From NCBI RefSeq assembly GCF_024582675.1, contig NZ_CP102084.1:124001-188000 (forward strand): 64,000 nucleotides of DNA, written 5' to 3'. The notes beneath the pieces are model-generated. The model saw nothing but the letters and a program-made list of their open reading frames with translations. It did not search any database and had not been told where the DNA came from. This document shows, one piece after another, positions 50,054 through 61,405 of this stretch. The stretch's first letter is position 1. Each line of letters begins with the position of its first letter. This stretch comes from Mycoplasma sp. 1018B. Lineage in GTDB: Bacteria; Bacillota_I; Bacilli_A; Mycoplasmatales; Metamycoplasmataceae. The position numbers and the translations under genes are program-made.

Positions 50054-50869
50054 TTAATACCCACCTAAAAATATTGACTCATACATTTCAGCTTGCTGTT
50101 TTTCTTTTTCTTGTAAATATTTTCTTTCGGCATTTTTGTATGCTTCGTTAGCATAATATTTCATATCCCTTAGAGTTACTCTTAAAATATTATTAGTTAT
50201 ATTAAAATATTTTTTATACCAAGGAAGTTTTTCTATGTCATCAAACATATCAGAAATTAGAGTAATAATGACATTTATATTTTCTTTTGATTTTAAATAT
50301 TCTTGTAAAGCGGTTGTTTTTACGTTAAGTGATGTTAATTCATTATTATCTCTTCCAAAAAATGAGTTTATTTCTTTCATTAAAGTTGGTATATATAATG
50401 CTATTTCAATTACTTTTATTGCTGAATCAATTCTTGGCTCTCCTGTTTGTATTTGACCTATTGTGTCAGAATAAGCAGAAGCAATAACACTACTAAATCC
50501 CTCTATAGCATCTATTATTTTAGCAAATCCATCTGATATTTGCTTGATAACATTTTTGAATTGTACTATGCCATAAACAAAATATTTAAATCTTCATTCT
50601 AAACTTCATCATTCTGAAGATGTTATGTATTTGGTAACTTCTTTATGATATTTTATAGAGTCTTGTTTATAAAGAAATTGTAAAAGTTCATTTTTTGAAA
50701 CCTTTATTGATGCATTACCATTTTTACTAACTAAATTTACAAATTCCCCATGAACTTCATATAACAATTGATCCTTTAATTTATCTTGTGGTGATTTTTC
50801 TACACGAGAAATATATTCACCACCTCCTCCGTTTGGATCGATAAAATTAATATCATACATTAAAAACAT
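50054..50869 (-). CDS. Soluble 271-residue protein, cassette gene 1
   Basis: No signal peptide and no recognised family. Start ATG at 50869 with AAGGAGATAATAAAT before it; a second in-frame ATG is at 50860. The N-terminus has a Gly-rich turn (IDPNGGGGEYISRVEK). After residue 85 comes an aromatic patch SSEWWSLEWRFKYFVYGIVQ with three UGA Trp, then amphipathic helices (VIKQISDGFAKIIDAIEGFS; VIEIALYIPTLMKEINSFFG), a Lys/Glu coiled tail (NAERKYLQEKEKQQAEMYES) and a final LGGY. The Gly-rich start, amphipathic centre and coiled end suggest a protein that assembles or meets membranes. It opens the cassette operon. Function unknown. Confidence 0.75.
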
Positions 50870-50928
50870 ATTTATTATCTCCTTTTTAACAAACTTTTTA
50901 ACAAAGTAAATAATTAATATATAACTAA

Positions 50929-50969
50929 ATTATAATCTTTTTTACTAAAACATTTGTAAATACAAATGT
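50929..50969 (-). promoter_or_regulatory. Cassette promoter region with overlapping palindrome
   Basis: On the minus strand TATAAT (50934-50929) is a good -10 for cassette gene 1. A perfect palindrome ACATTTGT-AAAT-ACAAATGT (50950-50969) covers the place where the -35 hexamer should be, and the half site is partly repeated next to it (AAATAC copies). It looks like an operator for a repressor. Confidence 0.55.
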
Positions 50970-51098
50970 AAATACAAAAACAAGTATGAAAAATATTAAA
51001 TATTTTCATCAATTTACGTTTAAAAAATATTTTTTAAAATAATAATTATTAAAAATTAGATTTTATATATAATTGTTTTGTTAAATTGAAAGGATACT

Positions 51099-51245
51099 AT
51101 GCAAACATTGTTAAACAAAATTTATCGTAATATGTTTAATGCATCAATGGATGCTAGTATTTTTTTCTGCGATTTTATTAACCAAATTATTAACAAGAAG
51201 ATTATTATGGTTAATAAAATCTTCTCATTTATTTCATTTAAATAA
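51099..51245 (+). CDS. Possible 48-residue protein
   Basis: ATG at 51099 preceded by GAAAGGATACT, a good Shine-Dalgarno at normal spacing, with TATATAAT at 51065-51072 as a possible -10. The translation begins MQTLLNKIYRNMFNASMDAS and ends FSFISFK. No family recognised. It is transcribed away from the cassette. It could be a real small protein or a remnant of a longer gene. Confidence 0.4.
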   Translation: MQTLLNKIYRNMFNASMDASIFFCDFINQIINKKIIMVNKIFSFISFK

Positions 51246-51359
51246 TTATTTATATATAAACTTGAAATTAATTTATAAGAAATACTATATTTATAATACA
51301 AATTATTTTAGTAAGTATTAAGAATTAAAAACATAAAAGGTTAATAAAATCAATTTAAC

Positions 51360-51445
51360 AATCTAACATAAAGTTAGTTTAGTTTTATTTTAAATTTAAA
51401 TAATTAAGACATTATTAATTTTGCTCATTTTTTTACTAATAATGT
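51360..51445 (+). other. Hairpins in the oppA leader region
   Basis: CTAAC-ATAAA-GTTAG at about 51364-51378 may end the small upstream transcript. Further on, ACATTATTA (51409-51417) and TAATAATGT (51437-51445) form a perfect 9-base inverted repeat over a 19-base loop, 40 bases before the oppA start, without a T-run, so leader structure or operator rather than terminator. Confidence 0.4.
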
Positions 51446-51484
51446 GTTAATTATTTCTTATACGTATATATGTTTAGGAGAAAG

Positions 51485-54445
51485 ATGAAAAGAAGAAAAT
51501 TTTGGTTATTTTTAACCGGTTCCACCCTGTCGCTTAGCCCTTTAACAGTTTTAGCAGCAGCTTGTGGGACTACAGATGATAAAAACGTAAGAGAGCAAAA
51601 AGATTTTGTAACAGAAAATAAAATGAGAGCAGTTTCTTTTAATGCCACCAACACAATAAGTGAATTTTTATTTAGAAAAAGTTCAACATATGGTAGTTAT
51701 AATAGAGAAGATGCTTATATTAGTACTCCATTATTAAGAAAACAATCATTAAATCAACCAACAATCATTTCAACTACTGGGTTTACAGACAACAAAACTG
51801 TTGTAAATAGATTTGTTGTTGAACCAACTTGAAATAAAATCAAATTAGAAGGTGCAAGAGCAATAGTAATTACTCTAAAAGATGGTTCAATTAAAGTTTA
51901 TGACAATGATAATGCTGATGTAAAAAGTGAACCAACAAAAGAATTTAAAGATGAAGCAGGAGAAACTAAAAAAGCTTATTCACATATTGAAGAAGATTTA
52001 ATATCAAACGATCCAAAATCAGTTAATAGTGAACAATTTAAAACAGATTTATTTAATGCTAAAAAAATACAATTTGTTATAAGAGAAAATGTTAAATATG
52101 TAAATTCTTCAGGTGAAGATACTGGTTTTACTTTGCAAGCTGAAGATTATTATAATTCATGACTTGCTACTAAATTATTAAATACTGCTTATAGACGTAA
52201 TAATGGTGGTTCTGAAGAATTGGATGATTTATATAGAACAAAATTATATTCTAAAACTACTAATTATTTAACTCTTAATAGTGAATATTCTAATGAATAT
52301 TTATATGCTTTTTATGGTATTGATTCAGGAAAATTTGATAAAAAAGACGAATTTTTAACTGTTCTTGATTCAAAAGTATTATCAGAATTAAAAGTAGATG
52401 AAAATACTAAAGCAGTTACAATTAATTCTGTTGAAAATTCTGAAAATGTTAATTTTAAAGATTGATTTGAATCATCAGTTTTATCAGATACAACATTTTT
52501 ACCATTACCAACACAATATGTTCAATCAATTAATCAAAGAGCTCAAGAAATTTTAACTAAATTTAAAGAAGAGAATGCTAATAAAGAATTGGAAAATAAA
52601 AATTTAGCTTTAGGTGAATTTGCTTTAAAAAATGGATTTAATTATATTTATAAATTTGATCAAAATTTAGCTGAAGCTGAAATTTTAGGTGAAATACTTT
52701 CAACTTTTGAAAATATTAATAAAAATTCTTTTGTTTATAGAACTGGTTTTTATTGATATGCAGTTTCAGGATATAACACACTTTATTCAGGATGATATTA
52801 TCCTAATGTTTTCAATGGAACAAGAGTAGATTATAAATTGAATACTTTCCATTATGATCAAGAATGAGTAAACGCTCCAACAACTTTACAAATTTTAAGA
52901 GAAAATTATCAAGCTAATGGTCAAATTGATAGAAATGTTTATGCTACTAGAGTATTTCAACAATATGCCGCAGGAGAATTAACTTCTATTCCTTATTCAC
53001 AATTAACTGAACAACAAAAACAAGAAGCTTTAAATTCAACAGAAAAATTTGGTATTAGATATTCACAACAATTTAATGATAATCAGCCATATTATTTAGT
53101 AATTAATATTCCATTTGCACCAGTAACTTCTAGAGGAGAAAATTTCTTTGCTTTTAATGATGCTTATTCATTAATTAATTATGGAGTTAAAAGATCAGAA
53201 TTAGCTAAAGGAAAATCTAATTTAAATACTTACTATAATGGTACAGGTTTAAGTTTTAGAAGTATTATTACTGCAGCCATAAATCATAGTTTTATTGCAA
53301 ATGTACAAAGCAGTAATCAACAAACAGCTTATTTAGGAATAGTAGCATTAGATACTGATTTTGGTGGTAAAAATCAAAAAGAATCGCAATATCAAACGCC
53401 AAGAGATGCAAGATTACAATTAGATAGTCTTTATGCGTTTAATGCTGAAAATCAAAAAATTAATTTTGGTACTCAAGAACAACCTAAATATACTCTTTCA
53501 ATGGAAGAAAATAGACGAAATGAATTATTAAAAGCAACTCAAGATGATAAAGCAAAATCTGTATATTTTGATAAATTAAAAGAAGAATTAAAAAAATTAA
53601 TTGATAAATTTGATCAAGAACATCCTGAATTAAAAGATCAAAAATTTGAATTTACTTTATTTTGACCTTATGTTAATCCTACAAATAATATAACCAGCGG
53701 AGCTGAATTATTAGTTAAAACTATAAAATCATTAAATGATAGATTAGAACCTAAATTCGTATATGCTCCTGCAACTACTCAAGAAGACAAAGCAACAAGA
53801 AATGATTATTTATTCTTTGGTAAAAATTTACAAGGTTTAGTACGTTGAAAATATGATTATAAAACATCAATTGGTTCTGGTATAGATGGACTTTCATGAT
53901 CAGGTACTTTAATACCAATTTTAACTTGATTTAATAGTAAAAAAGATGATCAAACTTTAAGAACCAATTTTCCAAGATTGCTTCATGCTGCTGAAAAATT
54001 AATGGAATATGCCTTAACAAATGAACCTAATTTTCCTGTTCCATTAAAAGATTTATATAAAGTAGATGGAAGTATTTGAACAACAGGAGTTGGTCAATTA
54101 CAAGATATGCAATTTGAATTGAAAGATGATGTTTATGTAGTGAAAACCGAAGAAAAAGATGGTAGAACATCTAGAGTAAGTAGAAGTGATGAAGAAATTA
54201 AAAAAACTCAAGATCCTTATATTTTTAGTGCAATATTTTGATATCGTTATGTACAAGAATTAACTAATGAAGAATTAATACAATTATTGAATGAATTAAC
54301 AGTTGCTTATGGGTATGAAACATTAGGATGAGAAATTTCAGCATCTAGAGTATTTTCAGAAACTTTAGCAAATAAAAATTTTGAAGTACCTATTTCACCA
54401 AGTACTGGTAATGTATTCTATCAAGATTGAAAAGTTAAAGCTTAA
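51485..54445 (+). CDS. oppA: Oligopeptide-binding lipoprotein OppA (P100-like)
   Basis: Surface lipoprotein that captures peptides for the OppBCDF importer; 986 residues, the enlarged size of M. hominis-group OppA. ATGs at 51470 and 51485; the second is chosen because TTAGGAG lies just before it. Signal peptide MKRRKFWLFLTGSTLSLSPL, lipobox AAAC, Cys27. The frame is open throughout with many UGA Trp. Family-5 solute-binding features: PTQYVQSINQRAQEIL, LSWSGTLIPILTW and the C-terminal LNELTVAYGYETLGWEISAS. I found no clear Walker A motif, although OppA of M. hominis is reported as an ecto-ATPase. The DNA for the signal peptide is much richer in G+C than its surroundings. Confidence 0.92.
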
Positions 54446-54479
54446 TTAAAAATTAATTTTTAATATAATTGTAAATATT

Positions 54480-55616
54480 ATGATTAAATATATTTTTCAA
54501 AGAATATTTTTTGCAATAATAGCACTTTTTGTTATCTCAATATTTGTTTTTGTACTTATTAGCGCTTTTGCTAATAACCCTGCACAAACTTTAGCCGAAG
54601 CTTTAGTTCAGAGTGGGGGCGCTAGAGGACAAAGTTATGAAGAAATCTTAAATCGTTTTCAAATTCAAATGGGAATAGGTAGACTTCTTGATCCTAACGA
54701 TCCTTATTCCTTTGTTAAATTTTCAATTATTGAGAGATACATAATATATATGACCAAAGTTTTTCAAGGAGACTTTGGTTTCGTTATTAATCCAGCAAAT
54801 AATCCAGATCCACAACAATATACAGATCTTTTCAAATATTTCTTTATTCCACTTAAATTTACTATTTTTATTACTGCACCATCAATGTTGATGTCTTTAG
54901 TTTCAGGTTTTACAATTGGAATTATTGCAGGATATAAACGCGGAAAAATTTTTGATAATGTTTCAAGATTATTTGTCATGTTTTTTGTGGCTGTGCCTTC
55001 CTTTATTCTTGCTCCATTAGTTATTGTAATTGGATTAAAAATAGGCATTTCACCTACTGTAAAAGATGTTAATGACTTTGCTTTTAATGAAGTTTTCGTT
55101 TCTTATTTACCTCCAATTTTCGTTGTAACTATTACTTCTTTAGCTGGTTATTCAATTAGCAGTAGAAATATGGTTATTACTGTTTTAACATCAAATTATG
55201 TTTTAATTGCTAAAACTAAAGGATTAAATTCAATAAACATTTTCTTTAAATATGTTTTAAGAAATATTTCAATTCCGCTTGTTGGTATTTTCTTTGGTTC
55301 ATTCCTTGCCTTACTTAGTGGTTCAGTTGTTATTGAACAATATTGAAATGTTAAAGGAACTAGTCAAGTTATTGTTAATAGTTTTTCAACAGGTGAAATT
55401 AATGTAATAATGTTTTCAACCTTATTCTTTACTGTAATTGGTTTAACTACAGAAATTTTAATTGATTTAGCTTATGTTATATTAGATCCTAAAATTACAT
55501 ATGCTACTAAATCTAAAAAGAATTATTCATTATTCATTAAAGCTTTTATTGAAAGACAAAAAATTATACATTATTTAAAAAAATCAAAACAATTAGTAAA
55601 TAAAGAGAGTAACTAA
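54480..55616 (+). CDS. oppB: Oligopeptide ABC transporter permease OppB
   Basis: Membrane subunit of the peptide importer; 378 residues. The N-terminus MIKYIFQRIFFAIIALFVIS is typical of OppB/DppB: first helix, then the external loop with QTLAEALVQSGGARGQSYEE. Further helices, including IFITAPSMLMSLVSGFTIGI, and the EAA-like docking loop YVLIAKTKGLNSINIFFKYV followed by LRNISIP. No clear Shine-Dalgarno before the ATG at 54480. The stop overlaps oppC as TAATG. Confidence 0.95.
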
Positions 55617-56881
55617 TGCAAAATAATTTAAATGATTTTAATACTAAATATCGCTTATCTGAAGAGTTAATTTCTAAATTAAAATTTAGTGATGCTTCAC
55701 AGTTTAAGCAAAATGCTCAAATAACAGGTAAACCTAAAAAATTAGGCGTTGAAATTTTAAAAAGATTTTTTAGTAATCCTGTTGTAGTTATTTCACTTTT
55801 AATTTTTATAATTGTTGTTTTGATGTCTATTTTAATTCCAATTTTCAGTGAAAAAAATGGTATTTATCCAGCTCAAAGAGTAACTAATTTAGATTTTACT
55901 AATAGTTTACCTACAAGATTTAATCCTATAGTTTCTAAAGTCGTTGATGAAAATGATAGGTATTTAAGAACTTATGTTTTCTTAAGAAGCTCTGATTTTA
56001 TTGAATATTTAAATCCGCGAGGATTACAAGAAATTACAGTTACACCAAGAAATGGTTTATTTATAATTACTTACAATGGCTATAATTTTTATAGATTAAA
56101 TGCTTTGAATTCTGATTTATTAGCATTGCGTAATGCTGGAGAAACAATCAATGAAACTGTAGTTAATAATTTATGAAATTCATATGATATTAATATTTTC
56201 TTTGGTACAACTAATCAAGGTTTTGATGTATGAACTAGAACTTGATATGCTACTTCAAAAGCTTTAAAAATTGCTTTTATAGTTGCAATTATTCAAGCCT
56301 TTATAGGTATTTCAATAGGTGCTTATTTAGGTTTTAATGCCGGGAAATTAGTTGATACTATAGTAATGCGAATAATTGGTATATTCAATTCAGCTCCAAC
56401 CTTAGTTTGATTACTTATATTTGTAACTATTTTAGGAGCTAATGAATGAACTTTAGTTATAGCACTGTCAATAGTGGGTTGACCAGGATTTGTTGGTACT
56501 TCAAGAACTTATATAATAACTGTTAAAAATGAAGAATATATAAACGCTGCTAAGGCTATCGGAGCAAAAACACATAGACAAGTTTTTGTTCATGCTTTAC
56601 CTGCTGTTATTGGTAAATTAGCTTATTCTTTTGTTAGAACAATACCTGGAATAATTTTATGAATTGCCACTTTAGCTTTTTTAGGATTTTTCAAAGAGCA
56701 AAATGATACTAATTTGGGTCAAATGTTAATTGATGCTACTGCAGAAATAAATGAAAACATTTGAATATTAATTCTACCTACTTTAATACTTTTATCAATT
56801 TCATTAACATTAGCTTTTGTTGCTTTAGGTTTACATGATGCATTGGATCCTAGAGTAATGAGTAAGAGAAAGAGCAAATAA
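55616..56881 (+). CDS. oppC: Oligopeptide ABC transporter permease OppC
   Basis: Second permease, 421 residues. N-terminal cytoplasmic region of about 55 residues, a first helix (VVVISLLIFIIVVLMSILIP), then a large external loop of about 130 residues, then five helices. The docking loop EEYINAAKAIGAKTHRQVFV and HALPAVIGKLAYS is well preserved. The end reads GLHDALDPRVMSKRKSK. Coupled to oppB and oppD by TAATG overlaps. Confidence 0.95.
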
Positions 56882-58434
56882 TGACAAAAATAATAGATCA
56901 AGAAAATAATTTCTCTCAATTCTCAATTAGTAATTTTTGAGAAGATACAAATAATGATTCGCAATTAGTGGACATTTATTTAGAAACTGTAATTCAAGCT
57001 CTTAAAAATAAACAATGAAATGAAGAACAAATTTTATTTCAAAAAAACGAATTACAGAGAAAAATGAAAATTGATAAAAAACATAATGAAAGTAATTTAA
57101 AAATAATTGAAAGACAAGAATTATTAATTAAATTACATGAAGAAAATTTAATTGAACTTAATGAAATGAAAATTTCATCTAATCAAAATAATGATTTAGA
57201 TTTAAATTTAGAAGAATCCAATAATCAAACAATTAAAGAAAATGTTAAATTAAATACATTAAATAATTTTGATAGTCAAATTATTAACACTGTTGAAAAT
57301 AATATTTTATCTGATGAAATTAATTCAAAATTAGTAAATAAAACTCAAAGAATTTATGACAAAATTCGTGTTGAATCATTAGAAAAAAATAAAATTTTAG
57401 AAGTGAGAAATTTACATGTTTCTTTTCCAACAGGTAAGAAAAAAAGTATTCATATAGTCAGAGGAATTGATTTAGATGTTTACAAAGCCCAAATTGTTGG
57501 TCTTGTCGGTGAATCAGGTTCAGGAAAATCAGTTACTTCTAAAACTTTAATTAATGTAAATCATAATGGAATTATTGATGCTGACAAAATTCAAATTAAT
57601 GATTTAGAATTAACTAAAATAAAAAAACCTTCACAATGACAATATATTAGAGGTAAAAAAATAGGATATATACCACAAGATCCTTTAACTTCGCTTAATC
57701 CTACTAGAACTATTGGTAAACAATTATTAGATGCTTTAAATACTAATATTGAATGATCTAAAAAAAGTTATATATCTAAAAAAACATATTTGATTGATTT
57801 ACTTAAACAATTTGGTTTAAGAAATGCTGAACAAATATTCTATCAATATCCTCATACTTTGTCTGGAGGAATGAAACAAAGAATTGTTATAACAATGGTT
57901 GTTGCTTTAAAACCAGATATTATTATTGCTGATGAACCTACAACGGCATTAGATCCTACTGTGCAAGCTTCAGTGCTTTCATTATTTGAAAATATTCGTC
58001 AAAAATATAATATATCTATTATTCTTATTAGCCACAATATAAGTGTAATTGCTAAATTCTGTGACTATATTTATGTAATGTATGCTGGTAAAATAGTTGA
58101 AAAAGGAACAAAAAAAGAAATTTTTACCAATCCAGCTCATCCATACACTTGAGCTCTTATTTCTGCCATTCCCGAAACTAAAGATGAAAAATTATATAAT
58201 ATAAAAGGTACTCCTCCTGATATGGCTAATTTACCATTAGGAGATCCTTTCGCTCCAAGAAATGAATATGCTTTAGAAATAGATTTTGTTAAAGAACCTC
58301 CTTTAATTCCAATTACTTCATCACACGCAGCTGCAACGTGATTATTACATCCTGAAGCTCCTAAAGTTACACTTTCTGACGATTTAATAAAACGTTTAAA
58401 TTTATTTAAGGAAACATTTAAAGAATATGAATAG
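56881..58434 (+). CDS. oppD: Oligopeptide ABC transporter ATPase OppD
   Basis: 517 residues, about 170 longer at the N-terminus than typical OppD; the extra part is Asn/Glu/Lys-rich and coiled. ATPase domain: Walker A GESGSGKS at residue 210, Q-loop [12 protein letters not shown], signature LSGGMKQR at residue 327, Walker [13 protein letters not shown]-loop LISHNISVI. The C-terminal oligopeptide-type extension includes [16 protein letters not shown] and [15 protein letters not shown]; the usual Cys of the OppD/F iron-sulphur motif are not obvious. Stop overlaps oppF by 8 bases. Confidence 0.94.
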
Positions 58435-60829
58435 TAATAAAAAAGTTATTTTATCAATTGATAATTTAAAAAAATATTTTGTTAATCGTGGTTTTATTAA
58501 TAAAGCTGTAGATGGAGTATCTTTTGATGTGCATGAAGGAGAAATTGTAGGATTAATTGGCGAATCAGGTTCAGGAAAAACTACTGTTGGTAGAACTTTA
58601 TTGAGACTATACGATGATTTTAATGGATTTGTTAAATTAGAAGACAAAATTATTTCAGGTAAAAAAATAACAAATAAATTAAATAGATTTTTACATAAAA
58701 ATATTCAAATGATCTTTCAAGATCCTCATGCTTCTTTAAATAGTCAACAAAATATTTATTCAATTTTAAAAGAACCTTTATTGGTTAATAAAATTATTAA
58801 AAATAAAATTAAAGATATTTTCAGCGATTGAAAAGAAGTAAATAAAGCGTTTCAATATCATTTTCAAATTGAAGCGATGAAATTAGAATTAGATAATTTA
58901 TTGGAAGTAAATCGTTTAGCAGAACCTTTATTTAAAAAATGAAGAAATAAATTTGAAAATTTTTCATTTAATGAAAATTTGGAATTAGATGATAATTTCA
59001 ACGCCTTTTTCAGTTATTTAGATGAAAAACAACAAATTGAAAGTTTAATAATTAATAATATGTATGCAAATACAGAAAAATTAATGAATTTTTATTATAA
59101 AAAACAAAAAGAATATCGAAATAAAGAACTTTCAAAAGTTGATTTAGATTTAATTAAAAATAAAAAATTATATGAAGAAGCTAAGGCTTTGGCAAAATAT
59201 TCTAAAATTGCTTTGGATGCAAAAAAAGAATTAATAAAAGTTAAAAAAGATTTTAAAAACTTTTTAGAAGAAAAGAAAACTTTTATCAAAAATGCAAATA
59301 TAATTTTGAATAATTTTATTATTGAATCTAAAAATGAAAAATCATTAATAAGTATTTCGCGTTTAGGAACAACTGATTTAGATTTTTATTTATACAATCT
59401 TAAAAATGAATTTTTATACAAAAAAAGAGCAAAAATTTTAAAATCTTTTATTAGAGATATTCAATTTTTAAATTATGAACAAATTAGAGAACTTGTATCA
59501 AATTTAGATAAGTACATTCATGATTTTTATAGAAATAATTTAGAAAATATTGAATATGTTTCTAATATTAAAAAAAGAATTTGAACTATTATTGAAAACA
59601 AATTTGATTTTTCTATAGATAAATATAAACAATTTTCATTAGACAAATTCAATAGTTTAAAAGAAGAAGAAAATCTTTATTTAACTAAAATAGAAAATTT
59701 AAAAACTTTATCTAACTCCACAGATCAACCATTTTTTGATAATGAAAAATTAGAAGAAGCTAAAAATAATTTTCTTCAAGCAGAAAATAATTATCAAGAA
59801 GATTTAAATGAATATTTAAAATCTTTTAAAGTAAAAATTAAAAAATTATATGATAGCATACAAGATGCTAAAATGAAATATCAAGAATTAGTAGATGATC
59901 AAACATTTTGTAATAATAAATTTGAAGAAATCAAAACAAAATATTTTGAATTTGCTAATAATTTTATAAAAGAAAAAGCAACGGATAAAAGAACTGCAAA
60001 AACAATTATTAATTCTTATAAATCTGATTTATTAGTACGTGAAGAAACTTTAAAATCTTTTAAAATAGAAAAAAAATATCTAAATTATGATGTAAATAAT
60101 ATTTATATGCTATTAGGTGTAAATAATTCTTGAGTGAAAACCAATTTATCTAAATTAATTGAAGATGAAGATCAAAATTTATATAAAAACCAAACATGAA
60201 AAAATGTTTATTCAATTTATAATTCAAAATTATTAAAGTTTTGAACTAAAATAAAAATTTCTAATTTACTTTATAAAACTACTATTTATAAAAGTTTAGA
60301 AGATGTTGGTTTATTAAAACAATTTGCTTATCGTTATCCTCATGAATTTTCTGGTGGTCAATTACAAAGAATAGTTATTGCTAGAGCCTTAATTACTGAT
60401 CCTAAAATTATAGTTGCTGATGAACCTATTGCATCATTAGACATATCTATTCAAGCTCAAGTAGTAAATTTATTAAAAGATTTATGTTTGAAAAAAAATA
60501 TAGGTTTAATTTTCATTGCTCATGATTTATCTATGATTGAATATATAGCAGATAATGTGCAAATAATGCATCTTGGTAAAATTGTTGAGCATGGTAAAAC
60601 AGAAAATATTTATAAAAAACCTTATCATCCTTACACAATTAATTTATTTAAAGCAATACCTAAAATTTCTAATGCAAATGAGAAATTCCAAAACGTATCA
60701 TTTAATTTAGATTATTTAGATGAACAACAATTTCCTAACGTACCAACTTATCACTTAGTAGAAAATCAACACTATGTATATGGTACTAATAAACAAGTAA
60801 AAAAATGAGTTGAAGAAATTCAAAATTAA
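58427..60829 (+). CDS. oppF: Oligopeptide ABC transporter ATPase OppF with very large insert
   Basis: 800 residues versus about 310-330 for ordinary OppF. Walker A GESGSGKTT at residue 45, Q-loop IFQDPHASLN with Gln at residue 98, signature FSGGQLQR at residue 641, Walker B VADEPIASLD, H-loop FIAHDLSMIE, then the OppF C-terminus PYHPYTINLFKAIP. The Q-loop and signature are 543 residues apart instead of about 55, so roughly 480 residues of Lys/Glu/Asn-rich, largely coiled-coil sequence interrupt the helical subdomain. All catalytic motifs remain, so the protein should still be active. Ends the opp operon. Confidence 0.94.
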
Positions 60830-60835
60830 AATTAT

Positions 60836-60865
60836 AAAAAGACACTAAATAAAAGTGTCTTTTTA
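60836..60865 (+). terminator. Terminator of the opp operon
   Basis: AAAAAGACAC / GTGTCTTTTT stem with a 9-base loop. Confidence 0.88.
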
Positions 60866-60879
60866 TTTATAATTTATTT

Positions 60880-61362
60880 ATGTTTAACAAAAATACTTTT
60901 AGATATAAATTGTTAAGAGCTTTTACTAAAGAAAAAATTATTTTCGAAATTATTTTATTTTTAATAAGTTTAGCAATTGCTTTAGGAATTTATTTTAAGA
61001 ATATCAATAATATTTCTAATTCATATAATCATATAACTTTATGAAGCGATTCTTTATTAGGTGCTTCATCAACAATTATTGTATTTAATATTTTAGCAAT
61101 GCTTTTATATAATCGCACTTATTTAAATTCAAAAGAAAAAACTAAAAATCGTAAATTACAAGTATATAAATTTGACTTAGAAGAAGAAAAAAGAAAACAT
61201 TCAAATGAAATTAACAGCAAAATAAAAATTAAACAACTAGAAGAAAAAATTGCAAAATTAGAAAAACAAAAATCTGTAGAAGTAAATGATTTAGCATTTG
61301 GAATTTGTCTTTTTGTAGGTATTTTTTTATTAATTATTAGTATAATTATTGCTTATGTTTAA
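60880..61362 (+). CDS. Three-helix membrane protein with cytoplasmic coiled coil
   Basis: 160 residues, family not recognised. The ATG at 60880 has no clear ribosome-binding site, but the frame is open with one UGA Trp. Helix 1 IIFEIILFLISLAIALGIYF, helix 2 SLLGASSTIIVFNILAMLLY, a charged coiled-coil middle (NSKIKIKQLEEKIAKLEKQK) and helix 3 AFGICLFVGIFLLIISIIIA at the C-terminus. It sits alone between the opp terminator and a tRNA gene. Confidence 0.65.
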
Positions 61363-61367
61363 TTTTA

Positions 61368-61405
61368 ATTTTTACATTTATATGTTAAAATATAAATGTA
61401 AAAAT
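61368..61405. repeat. Perfect 16-base inverted repeat abutting tRNA-Leu
   Basis: ATTTTTACATTTATAT (61368-61383), 6-base loop, ATATAAATGTAAAAAT (61390-61405). The right arm ends at the base before the tRNA. There is no T-run after it on the plus strand. It must contain the tRNA promoter (TATAAA at 61391-61396 is -10-like), and it may be an operator or a terminator-like structure for the gene upstream. Confidence 0.75.

Noticed and set aside
49796-50456. Plus-strand frames opposite the cassette genes
   Set aside because: They are shadows of the minus-strand genes, which have ribosome-binding sites, coupled overlaps and paralogy.
51139-51321. Alternative 60-codon frame overlapping the 48-residue candidate
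   Set aside because: No Shine-Dalgarno, and it starts within the better supported small frame; composition is low-complexity.
47738-51484. Insertion sequence or integrative element as the source of the cassette
   Set aside because: No transposase, integrase, terminal inverted repeats or target-site duplication visible around it; base composition matches the surroundings.
51485-54445. Walker-type ATP-binding motif in OppA
   Set aside because: OppA of M. hominis is reported to hydrolyse ATP, but I could not find a clear G-x4-G-K-[ST] here, so I do not claim it.
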